DNA of 14,746 nt, taken from positions 1-14,746 of the forward strand of contig CAJOQA010000182.1 in NCBI GenBank assembly GCA_905236465.1. Reading direction: 5' to 3'. Of this stretch, positions 6,438 to 13,324 are shown in pieces. Position numbers and translations under genes: made by a program. This DNA comes from an uncultured Treponema sp. Lineage in GTDB: Bacteria > Spirochaetota > Spirochaetia > Treponematales > Treponemataceae. Every line of letters begins with the position of its first letter. Position 1 is the stretch's first letter. Below the pieces are notes generated by a model. That model ran no database searches and was not told the DNA's origin. It was given only the letters and a program-made list of their open reading frames with translations.

Positions 6438-8063
6438 TTATTTACCGAATTTCCAATACTCTACAGAAAGGAAGGGGTTGTCCGTTGCAATGGCAACATT
6501 AGAAAGCCCACGTGAATAAACATCCTTTTCCAAAGAGCAAAGGAAGAGGTTAGGAGACAAATCACTGATTTTCTCGTTAACCTGATCTGTAAGTTTAATC
6601 CATTCAGTTGTCTCAACAACCTTAGACCACTTATCAAGCAGCTTATCCAAATCTTTATCTGCAAGCCCCGTAACATTGAACTGACCTTTTGAAGTATACC
6701 AGTCACCTATAGAAGAATAAACGTTATCAAAGCCTTCACAGTACATAAGGGCAAGCTCATAAGACTTTTCCTTAAATACCATACGGTTGTAAACCTGATC
6801 ACCGGTACGTTTTGTTTCAACATTCAAACCAATAGCACTAAGCTGCTTTGCAATTCCTTCTGCAAGCTGTGTACCGAATTCACCCATTGAATCAGGGTAA
6901 ATAAGAATCGTGCTCTGGCCTGAAATTCCGTTTTTCTCTGCCAATTCCTTTGCCGTGGTTAGGTCATAGGGCAAAAGGTTATCCATAGGTTCATCGCGGT
7001 ATTCCGGAATATTTGAGGAATAGAGATTTGAGGGGAAAGGACCATTGTTTATAATGATGCCCTTATCCTGATCCGTAATGCCTGGAATAAGTTTTTCCTT
7101 GTTCAAGGCCATTGCCATAGCCTTACGACCATCCTTTCTTGGGAAGTGGTCAAAATTGATTGCAACCTGATAGAAGGCATAGGGCAAATAAGACTGAATG
7201 TCAACACCCTTCATCTGTGAAACAGTCTTCCTGTCCATTGGGTTGGTTTCAAGGATGAAGTTTGTGCGACCACGGCGCATTTCATTCATACGGACAACTG
7301 GGTCAATGGTTCTCTTGATAACAAGGGATTCCGCTGCGGGTACCTGCTTAAAGTATGCAAGGTTAGATTCAAAAGTAAGCCATTTTCCAAGTTCCCAAGT
7401 TGCAAGTTTGAAGGGACCGGTTCCTATAGGAGCAGTTGCAAACTTACGCTCATTTTCTCCGGCCCTCATATTAACATCCATGTCCTGACCGTTATAACGG
7501 GAAGGAATAATCTTGAAACCTGCCAGAACGGGATATGCACGGAATTCTGGAAGCGGATTCACAAACTTAATGTGTACTGTAGCAGCATCAACTGCATCTA
7601 CGCTCTCAATAAAAGACATGATATAGTCACGCTTTGGTGAATTATTCTCTTCGTTAGTATAAGCCTGGAAAGAATAAACAACATCATCTGCAGTTACAGG
7701 ATTTCCATCGTGCCACAAGGCATCTGCGCGCAAAATAACTGTATAGTCAACCTTTGTCTTTGGATCCTGCTCAATACTTTCTGCAAGGGCAAAATCAGTA
7801 TAAAGGCGACCAGAAGTCTCATCAACTTCAAAATTACAAAGTCCGTCAAAAAGCAACTCGTCAGCGTTCAAGCCGGAAGTATTCTGCTCAAGTACGGGGT
7901 TCAAGGAATCAGGCAAAGTTGAAACTGCAACCTGAATTCCTTTTGGGGCTGAATTCAAAACAAAATAAACACCTGCACCAACCAAGCCCAAAACAACGAC
8001 TACGGCGGCAACAATAATTAAAAGCCCTTTTTTGCTTCCTTTTGTAGCTTTTTTAGCGCTCAT
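6438..8063 (-). CDS. ABC transporter solute-binding protein, family 5 (DppA/OppA-like), membrane-anchored
   Basis: A 541-residue protein. A lysine-rich start (residues 1-12) is followed by one long hydrophobic segment (about 13-37) with no cysteine or good cleavage site, so it is probably held in the inner membrane by an uncleaved signal anchor. Most spirochaetal binding proteins are lipoproteins instead. The rest matches SBP family 5: LPDSLNPVL near residue 50, LRADALWHDGNPVTADDVVY (111-130), the family's hallmark segment, and a C-terminal lobe ending in VEYWKFGK. Family members bind oligopeptides, dipeptides, nickel, haem or sugars; the ligand cannot be assigned from the motifs. Its ATG shares a base with the stop of the upstream lipoprotein gene (TAATG), with GAGGAG in that gene's last codons, so it is translationally coupled. 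The permeases follow after a hairpin. Confidence 0.92.
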   Translation of the reverse strand: MSAKKATKGSKKGLLIIVAAVVVVLGLVGAGVYFVLNSAPKGIQVAVSTLPDSLNPVLEQNTSGLNADELLFDGLCNFEVDETSGRLYTDFALAESIEQDPKTKVDYTVILRADALWHDGNPVTADDVVYSFQAYTNEENNSPKRDYIMSFIESVDAVDAATVHIKFVNPLPEFRAYPVLAGFKIIPSRYNGQDMDVNMRAGENERKFATAPIGTGPFKLATWELGKWLTFESNLAYFKQVPAAESLVIKRTIDPVVRMNEMRRGRTNFILETNPMDRKTVSQMKGVDIQSYLPYAFYQVAINFDHFPRKDGRKAMAMALNKEKLIPGITDQDKGIIINNGPFPSNLYSSNIPEYRDEPMDNLLPYDLTTAKELAEKNGISGQSTILIYPDSMGEFGTQLAEGIAKQLSAIGLNVETKRTGDQVYNRMVFKEKSYELALMYCEGFDNVYSSIGDWYTSKGQFNVTGLADKDLDKLLDKWSKVVETTEWIKLTDQVNEKISDLSPNLFLCSLEKDVYSRGLSNVAIATDNPFLSVEYWKFGK

Positions 8064-9511
8064 TAACGGCTCCTCGTAATAAATGAACTATAAACAACAA
8101 CTTCTCCTGAATATTCCTTGCTCTTTCCTTCTCCAATCTCAAAGAAGTACTTGTTAGAAGTAAGCTGCTTTCCTGCGTTAAGTACAGGCCAAGAGTTACC
8201 TACTTTTGAACCGCGGTTAACAAGGTCCTGAAGATTATTCTTCTTGATAAGTGAACCGCTTCTTGTGTTTTCGTTGAAAACCCTGACAGGGCGGTTATCT
8301 TTTAAAGTAATAACAAGGTCATTCATCTTTCCGCGGGGAATATCAACCATACCCCACCAGTATTCTTCCTTCTTCTGATTTGAAGCAGAGAACTTTGCAG
8401 GACGTGATTTTTCATTGCCCTTTGTTGAGCGTGGGTCTGCGTTAAACAAACCAATCATCAAAGGCATTACAGTCTTACCACGGCTGGCAATTTCTTCACG
8501 GCGGGCAATTTCAGCTTTAATCTGGGCAATCTTCTGCTCAAGGTCGCGCTTCTGGCTATTGATGTCATTTAAGATTTCCTTATCAACATCCTCTGGGTAC
8601 TTTGTAGCAAAAGCAGAGAATTCATCATAAATCTTGTCGATATTTGCCTTTACGCTGTTATAGTGGGCAAGTATTTCATCTATTGTCATCTCACCCTTCT
8701 GTCCCTTTTCTGGGCTACGGGCAAATTCCTCACCAATCTTATCCTTGAACTCATAGGCCTTTTCACGGACAGCTGTCTCACGCTCAACTTCAAGCTGCTG
8801 CTTGTCCTGCTTAAGGGCACTGAGGTTTGTCTTTACACCCTTATTAGCTGCAACACCGGCATTGCTTGCCTGAGTATTAAGGGCCTTTTCTGCACTTGTA
8901 TAGGCTGCAAGGGCCTTGTCCATAGCAACCATCTTCTCGTCAAAAGAATCTATAGCACGGGCCTTGTTAGCCTCTGTGGCACAAGAAGCCTTCTTATCAA
9001 GAATTGCGCTTACAACATCAATTTCCTTTTGGGCAGCCTTAAGTTCATCGCTATCGCCATAAACTTTTACAGCAGAATCGTGCAAATTTTTTGCAGTTGT
9101 TACGCTACCGGCCGCAAGAAGAGGGCTGATGCGGGCAGCTGTGACACTTGCGCCCTTATCGCAGTCATCAGGGGGCAACTCAAGGGCAGAATCTAGGGCC
9201 TTAAATTTATCAAGGGCTGTATTACAATCAGCTAAAAGCTTTGACTCACTTTTGTCTGAATCTGTCTTTTCAAGGGCAGCATGACCTGCGTTATACAAGT
9301 CTAGATAATTTTCATACTTTGCCTTGGTCTTTGCATCCTGAATTTCAGCCCAGAAGTTACGGGCTGCTTCTGGTTCCTTTTTATTCCAAGCCTTTACACC
9401 GTCTGCAATGGCCTTATCATCGGCAGAACCGCCGCTTTTGGTGGCACAAGCAGTAAAAACAATAGCTACTGCTGCACATGCAGCAAAAACAAATTTAGCA
9501 AACTTTTTCAT
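8063..9511 (-). CDS. Predicted lipoprotein, helical/coiled-coil, unknown function
   Basis: A 482-residue protein with a lipoprotein signal: hydrophobic segment to residue 21 and a spirochaete-type lipobox FTAC with lipidated Cys22. About residues 30-340 are almost entirely helical, rich in Ala, Lys, Glu and Asp, with a clear coiled-coil propensity at about 315-340 (RDLEQKIAQIKAEIARREE) and TPR-like spacing earlier, though I cannot name a TPR family. The C-terminal 130 residues look globular and beta-rich (GMVDIPRGKMNDLVITL, EYSGEVVVYSSF). I do not recognise the family. The gene lies 2 nt after the FGE-like lipoprotein gene, with GGAGG in that gene's last codons, and overlaps the binding-protein gene start. 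This coupling suggests an accessory, possibly scaffolding, role for the transporter. Confidence 0.85.
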   Translation of the reverse strand: MKKFAKFVFAACAAVAIVFTACATKSGGSADDKAIADGVKAWNKKEPEAARNFWAEIQDAKTKAKYENYLDLYNAGHAALEKTDSDKSESKLLADCNTALDKFKALDSALELPPDDCDKGASVTAARISPLLAAGSVTTAKNLHDSAVKVYGDSDELKAAQKEIDVVSAILDKKASCATEANKARAIDSFDEKMVAMDKALAAYTSAEKALNTQASNAGVAANKGVKTNLSALKQDKQQLEVERETAVREKAYEFKDKIGEEFARSPEKGQKGEMTIDEILAHYNSVKANIDKIYDEFSAFATKYPEDVDKEILNDINSQKRDLEQKIAQIKAEIARREEIASRGKTVMPLMIGLFNADPRSTKGNEKSRPAKFSASNQKKEEYWWGMVDIPRGKMNDLVITLKDNRPVRVFNENTRSGSLIKKNNLQDLVNRGSKVGNSWPVLNAGKQLTSNKYFFEIGEGKSKEYSGEVVVYSSFITRSR

Positions 9512-9513
9512 TG

Positions 9514-11139
9514 TTATTTAGAAACCTCCATTACAAGACGGAAGCCAACATCAGAAAGTGCCTTCTTGCTGTTAACCTCACGGAAATTAGAAATACGTAA
9601 ATCCTTAGGACCATCCATATAAGAACCGCCCTTTACAACACGTGTTTCAGACTCAGCATTTTCGCTACGGGTAGAAGTTGTCCATTCGGCAACATTACCA
9701 GCCATATCAATAAGTCCCCATTCATTTGCACCGTTTTCAAATGCACCCACAGGAGATGTAGCCTTGAACTTTCCATTACCCTTGTAATTTGCATTTGAAT
9801 CTTTGTTAGGAGCAGTGTCTCCCCAGGGATAGATAACTTCTTTTCCTGCACGGGCAGCCTTCTCCCATTCTTCTTCTGTAGGCAAACGGAATTTCTTACC
9901 AGTTTCAGATGAAAGCCAATCTGCAAACTTCTGTGCATCTTCAAGAGTTACTGCCACAACAGGCTGATTTCCTGCGTTATATGAAGGATTATCAAAGTAA
10001 GCAGGTGCCTCTTCTGCACGTGTAATATGAAGATAAGCCGCATACTGAGCATTTGTAACAGGTGTCAAAGCCATTGCATAGGAAGCAAGCTCTACTACAC
10101 GGCTTGCCTCGCGACCCTTTCCTGCCTGTGTATCATGTGAAACCATACCGAAGTTGAACTGTCCGGCTGGAACAGTGACAGTTTCAAAAACCTTGTCAAA
10201 GTCATCATATTCAACATAGTTACCATCAACTGCACTTACACTGTCTAGCTTCTTCATAACAGAAGAAGAAGGAACTGTTGCAGCAAATGTTGTGGAAACA
10301 GTCAGAGTTACAGGGCGGTTGTGGTAATCAGCAGATTCAGGGAAAGAAACTGAGATTGAACCTGTGCTATCAGTTTTTACAGTAGAAACAATTTCATCAG
10401 GCTCTGCGTTCTCCGCAGTTGAAGGAAGGGCAGCAACATTCCACTTTACAGTAAGGGGAAGACCTACCAAGGCTTTTCCTGCTGCATCCTTTACCTTTAC
10501 AGAAAATTTTGTGTTTGCAGTTACAAAACCATCATCGTTTCCAAGCTCAAACTTAAATCCCTTAGAGGCATCCTTGAGCGTAGATTCAAGGCTTTCTGAA
10601 TAAAGCTCAGAGCTACCTTCTTCTTTTGTCAAAAGAGTGTATTCACCTTCATCAGAAAGAATAGAAAGAACTTCAAGAATTCCATTGATTTTATCTACAG
10701 TATTTGATTTTGAAGAAAGGGAAGAAACCTTTGGATCAAGTTTTTCGCGAAGACTAGCTGCATATTTTTCTTCTTCTTTGTCCCAGTCTTCAATCTTTAC
10801 ACGATACGTAATGGCTGGAGCCTGATCCTTTTCGTTTTCTGCAAAGGGTTTAATATCTGCCAAGCGGGCTACTGCAGCAGCTTCTGTTACCTTTATACTT
10901 TTTGCCCGAGAATTATCTTTTCTAGCTGTAGCTGTAAGGGCATTTGCCAAAAGGTCAGCTTTTGCAGCAGAAGCAGCAGCCTCTGATGTCTCACCGGTTC
11001 CATAACCGTAGTAATATCCTTCTTCCTGTTTTACCATTGCAGGTGAAGAAGATGAAGCACAAGAAATAAGAGCTCCTGATGCAATGAAAGCAGAAACCAA
11101 GAGAATCGCAACACGATTTTCTCTCTTTGATTTACACAT
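9514..11139 (-). CDS. Lipoprotein with LPP20-like, Ig-like and cysteine-less FGE/SUMF1-like domains
   Basis: A 541-residue protein with lipobox LISC (Cys27). Residues 40-120 resemble LPP20-type lipoproteins (YGYGTGETSEAAASAAKADL). Residues 205-285 look like a bacterial Ig-like domain (KFSVKVKDAAGKALVGLPLT, then TDSTGSISVSF). Residues 320-541 are a full FGE-sulfatase/SUMF1-like domain, with PVTNAQYAAYL (360-370), FRLPTEEEWEKAARAG (417-432), YPWGD (437-441), GLIDMAGNVAEWT (475-487), RVVKGGSY (500-507) and GFRL (532-535). The two copper-binding catalytic cysteines that should follow GGSY in true formylglycine-generating enzymes are absent: Asp509 and Leu513 occupy their places, and the protein's only cysteines are C2 and C27. 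It is therefore unlikely to make formylglycine; a binding or structural role is inferred. First gene of the operon, with AAGGAG before its ATG and a promoter about 90 bp upstream. Confidence 0.88.
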   Translation of the reverse strand: MCKSKRENRVAILLVSAFIASGALISCASSSSPAMVKQEEGYYYGYGTGETSEAAASAAKADLLANALTATARKDNSRAKSIKVTEAAAVARLADIKPFAENEKDQAPAITYRVKIEDWDKEEEKYAASLREKLDPKVSSLSSKSNTVDKINGILEVLSILSDEGEYTLLTKEEGSSELYSESLESTLKDASKGFKFELGNDDGFVTANTKFSVKVKDAAGKALVGLPLTVKWNVAALPSTAENAEPDEIVSTVKTDSTGSISVSFPESADYHNRPVTLTVSTTFAATVPSSSVMKKLDSVSAVDGNYVEYDDFDKVFETVTVPAGQFNFGMVSHDTQAGKGREASRVVELASYAMALTPVTNAQYAAYLHITRAEEAPAYFDNPSYNAGNQPVVAVTLEDAQKFADWLSSETGKKFRLPTEEEWEKAARAGKEVIYPWGDTAPNKDSNANYKGNGKFKATSPVGAFENGANEWGLIDMAGNVAEWTTSTRSENAESETRVVKGGSYMDGPKDLRISNFREVNSKKALSDVGFRLVMEVSK

Positions 11140-11172
11140 AAAATACTCCTTAAATTATGTAAACTATTTTGA

Positions 11173-11197
11173 CCCCTGAAAGCGAACGCCCCAGGGA
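11173..11197 (-). promoter_or_regulatory. Possible leader hairpin upstream of the transporter operon
   Basis: In the predicted 5' leader the transcript contains TCCCTG (11197-11192) pairing with CAGGGG (11178-11173), with one G-U pair and a GC-rich apical loop (GGGCGTTCGCTTT) that can pair further. It lies between the predicted promoter and the ribosome site. No known riboswitch class is recognised. Confidence 0.35.
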
Positions 11198-11228
11198 CTC
11201 CTTATATTAACTTAAAATATCACATAAA

Positions 11229-11257
11229 ACAGTAACATCAAGTTTTCACACTGTCAA
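11229..11257 (-). promoter_or_regulatory. Sigma-70-type promoter of the six-gene transporter operon
   Basis: On the minus strand a perfect -35 box TTGACA (11257-11252) is spaced 17 bp from TACTGT (11234-11229). TACTGT matches the -10 consensus at only 3 of 6 positions but is preceded by TGT, an extended -10 element that can compensate. The predicted start near 11222 gives a leader of about 82 nt containing a small hairpin. Confidence 0.6.
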
Positions 11258-11258
11258 T

Positions 11259-11342
11259 TTAGAGATTAGAGATTTTAGGCAAAAAGTGCAATAATAACAA
11301 AAGTTATTTTTGATATTTTAGAGATAAGTAAGCTTTTAGAGA
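11259..11342. repeat. Four TTAGAGA heptamers upstream of the operon promoter
   Basis: Identical heptamers TTAGAGA occur at 11259-11265, 11266-11272 (directly adjacent), 11318-11324 and 11336-11342, all in the same orientation. They lie immediately upstream of the -35 box of the transporter operon promoter. Such clustering can mark regulator binding sites, but in AT-rich DNA chance is possible. Confidence 0.4.
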
Positions 11343-11349
11343 AACCCTC

Positions 11350-11952
11350 TTATAAGATTTTCACTTTTACCTCTTCAAAGCCAGCACCTTTCAGCATTGC
11401 AGTCAACAAGTCCCCCACCCTTTTATCCGCTTGAACCAAAAGATTTTCCTCTGAAATTTCAGATCTTTTATCTGCCATAGCCTTTGTGATTTCTTCGATA
11501 ACTTCCGCTGTATTTATAGAAACAAAAACCCCATCCTTTTCATCAAAGACCTCTTGATGAAGCAGGGCGTTTTCTAAGACTTTCGCTTTAGGAACAGTAA
11601 CAGTAACACTCTTACCTTCATCCCCTATGCTGATATTGACCCGAGTTAAATCTTCTATTCCGATGCGGATTACACCCGTATATTTTACAATGCTATAAGC
11701 CCTGCTCATACCAGCAACAGCTGTTTTTTTTATGCCCACGACATCCGTATACTGATACTTTATTGCGGTAAGTTCCGCTACCTGTAGTATCTGTGCGGAT
11801 ATTGCAGACCTCTTGCGCTCTATTTCCACACGGAAGAACTTCTTCTTTGCAAAGTAGCTGCCTCCTGCCACAAAGGCAACAAGGGCAACTGCTAGTAAAA
11901 CCTTTAATAAGAGAAGAAAACTGAACATAGACTTCTTTTCACCCTTACTCAT
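11350..11952 (-). CDS. DUF4230-family membrane-anchored protein
   Basis: With ATG at 11952 the product is 200 residues. It has a short lysine-rich cytoplasmic tail, one membrane span (about residues 9-31), and a presumably extracytoplasmic domain matching DUF4230: LQVAELTAIKYQYTDV, KYTGVIRIGIEDL and SVTVTVPKAKVLEN in that order. The family's function is unknown. I chose ATG 11952, which has GGAG ten bases upstream, over an in-frame TTG at 12012. The stretch between them contains the likely promoter (-10 at 11980-11975), so it should not be translated. The gene stands alone, divergent from the outer-membrane protein gene and upstream of the transporter operon promoter. Confidence 0.85.
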   Translation of the reverse strand: MSKGEKKSMFSFLLLLKVLLAVALVAFVAGGSYFAKKKFFRVEIERKRSAISAQILQVAELTAIKYQYTDVVGIKKTAVAGMSRAYSIVKYTGVIRIGIEDLTRVNISIGDEGKSVTVTVPKAKVLENALLHQEVFDEKDGVFVSINTAEVIEEITKAMADKRSEISEENLLVQADKRVGDLLTAMLKGAGFEEVKVKIL

Positions 11953-11974
11953 TATGAGAAATCTCCATTGTAGC

Positions 11975-12003
11975 AGTGTAGCAAGTTTGCAATGATAATT
12001 CAA
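11975..12003 (-). promoter_or_regulatory. Predicted promoter of the DUF4230 gene
   Basis: On the minus strand TTGAAT (12003-11998) is separated by 17 bp from TACACT (11980-11975). A start near 11968 would give a leader of about 16 nt that still includes the GGAG ribosome site at 11966-11963. A second -10-like TACAAT (11972-11967) has no well-spaced -35 and would cut off the ribosome site. Confidence 0.45.
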
Positions 12004-12041
12004 GGGCAGCAAAATGCACGAAAATCAATTTTCTAGTCTAC

Positions 12042-12070
12042 TTGCACTAATTTAAAAAATTTGTTATAGT
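12042..12070 (+). promoter_or_regulatory. Promoter of the outer-membrane protein gene
   Basis: The -35 box TTGCAC (12042-12047) and -10 box TATAGT (12065-12070) are 17 bp apart, with an extended -10 TGT directly before the -10. The predicted start is near 12077, giving a leader of about 62 nt. A strong AGGAG (12126-12130) precedes the ATG. Confidence 0.7.
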
Positions 12071-12099
12071 CACCTAAAATTAGAGTTAGCTATAACAAA
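12060..12099. promoter_or_regulatory. Operator-like 10-bp dyad over the outer-membrane protein promoter
   Basis: A perfect inverted repeat TTTGTTATAG (12060-12069) and CTATAACAAA (12090-12099). The left half covers most of the -10 box and the right half lies about 20 bp past the predicted start. The half-sites are 30 bp apart centre to centre, close to three helical turns. Transcription probably begins inside the spacer, so the two arms would not both be in the RNA; a DNA-binding site is the better reading. Confidence 0.45.
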
Positions 12100-12138
12100 C
12101 ATAAGTTTACTAAATCTAATTCAATAGGAGATTTATAT

Positions 12139-13317
12139 ATGAAAATTTTAAACAAAGTCTTAACCCTTACAGCCTTGGCTGTGGGAATGTCGGCAGTCAG
12201 CGCACAGGATTATGAGCTGACTTTCTCAAACAAAACATCAACAAATATTGTTGACTACACAAAAACAAAGATAGAAGGAGAAAGCAAATCCGCAAGCCAG
12301 TTTTCCGGTATCACAAATAAAGCAGAGGCTGAACTGCTTTCAGAGCGCGTAGACATTGGCGCAATGGCAGAATTCACATTTTCTCCCATACAGTCAACAG
12401 ATGATGCCCTAAAAGAAAATGACAAGGACGGTTTTTCTTTTGAACTTAGCGATTACGACTACTACATAGAATTCCGCCCTATCCACCAGATTACTTTAGG
12501 CTACAGGAGCGCAGTTTATGCTTGGGGCTCCTACCTGCCGGTTTGGGACGACAACCTTGCAGGCGCTAACTTTACAACATCAGAGGGACTTTCTGTTGTT
12601 GTCCGCCCAATTGATGACCTTCGCATCGGGGCTGGCTTTGAGCCCTCAACATTCGGCCTTGACAAAAAGCAGAATGAGGATGAGGAAAAGGTTGAGAAAC
12701 TAAAGCCAATCATCAACCTTGGTGCTGACTACAACTTCCAAAACCTTGTAAAAGCAGGCTTTGCCTTGCGCAATGTGGCAGGCTCATGGAACTACAACAA
12801 AGAGGATGATGCCTTTGAGGAGCGCAAGTTAGGATTTGGTGCATTTGTAGAAGCAGATCCAATTGAAGGGCTGGTCCTCAACTTAGGTTTTGCCCACAAT
12901 GATTACGATGGCATAGGTTTTGCGCTAATAGATAATCTTGACTTATTCAGCTTACAGGGAGAAAACATTGCAACCCTTGGTGCTTCTTTTGAGCAAGGCC
13001 CGCTTACACTGGCTTTGGACACAGCATTAAACTTCAAGGCAGACGGGGAAACTGACGGGGATGCTTCTTACGACACATACATCGGTGCAAGTGTAGGCTT
13101 CAATGTAACAGAAGACATAAATGTAAGCCTCACGGGAATCTTTGGAATTGACCGTGACTCTGCAAACACAGACAAGGCAGACACCTATATTGGTGTAAAC
13201 CCATCTGCTAGCTTCACATTTGCAGAACACCATGAAGTAGGGCTCGGCTTCCAGTTTGAAAAAGCTGGCGACTACTCAGCCTTCAACTTCCCAATCTACT
13301 ACAAGTACAGCTTCTAG
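12139..13317 (+). CDS. Predicted beta-barrel outer-membrane protein
   Basis: A 392-residue protein with a clear signal peptide (about 1-22, ending AVSA|QD). The mature part alternates short amphipathic strands with acidic and asparagine-rich loops. Examples are YYIEFRPIHQITLGYRSAV, LVVRPIDD-like segments, LVLNLGFAHND and HEVGLGFQFEKAGDYS. It ends in aromatic-rich YYKYSF, the C-terminal Phe signal of BAM-assembled barrels. There are no cysteines and no lipobox. The pattern suggests a porin-like barrel, but I do not recognise the family or the cargo. It is the only plus-strand gene here, with its own strong promoter and an overlapping dyad that suggests regulation. It converges with the DUF5718 gene, with only 7 bp between the stop codons and no visible terminator. 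Confidence 0.85.
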   Translation: MKILNKVLTLTALAVGMSAVSAQDYELTFSNKTSTNIVDYTKTKIEGESKSASQFSGITNKAEAELLSERVDIGAMAEFTFSPIQSTDDALKENDKDGFSFELSDYDYYIEFRPIHQITLGYRSAVYAWGSYLPVWDDNLAGANFTTSEGLSVVVRPIDDLRIGAGFEPSTFGLDKKQNEDEEKVEKLKPIINLGADYNFQNLVKAGFALRNVAGSWNYNKEDDAFEERKLGFGAFVEADPIEGLVLNLGFAHNDYDGIGFALIDNLDLFSLQGENIATLGASFEQGPLTLALDTALNFKADGETDGDASYDTYIGASVGFNVTEDINVSLTGIFGIDRDSANTDKADTYIGVNPSASFTFAEHHEVGLGFQFEKAGDYSAFNFPIYYKYSF

Positions 13318-13324
13318 AACAACT

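Noticed and set aside
8663..9196. Plus-strand open frame of 177 codons
   Set aside because: It lies wholly antisense to the helical lipoprotein gene, has no ribosome site or family features, and its composition is that of a reverse-complemented Lys/Glu/Ala-rich gene.
9514..11139. Formylglycine-generating enzyme / sulfatase activation system
   Set aside because: Both catalytic cysteines are missing and no sulfatase is encoded in the window.
11293..11308. AATAAC-AAAA-GTTATT hairpin as a terminator for the DUF4230 gene
   Set aside because: Only 6 bp and mostly A-T, with no T-run on the gene's strand; too weak to call in AT-rich DNA.
11953..12012. Twenty-codon N-terminal extension of the DUF4230 protein from a TTG start
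   Set aside because: No ribosome site precedes the TTG, the extension puts polar residues and a Cys before a normal lysine-rich tail, and it overlaps the predicted promoter. ATG 11952 has GGAG.
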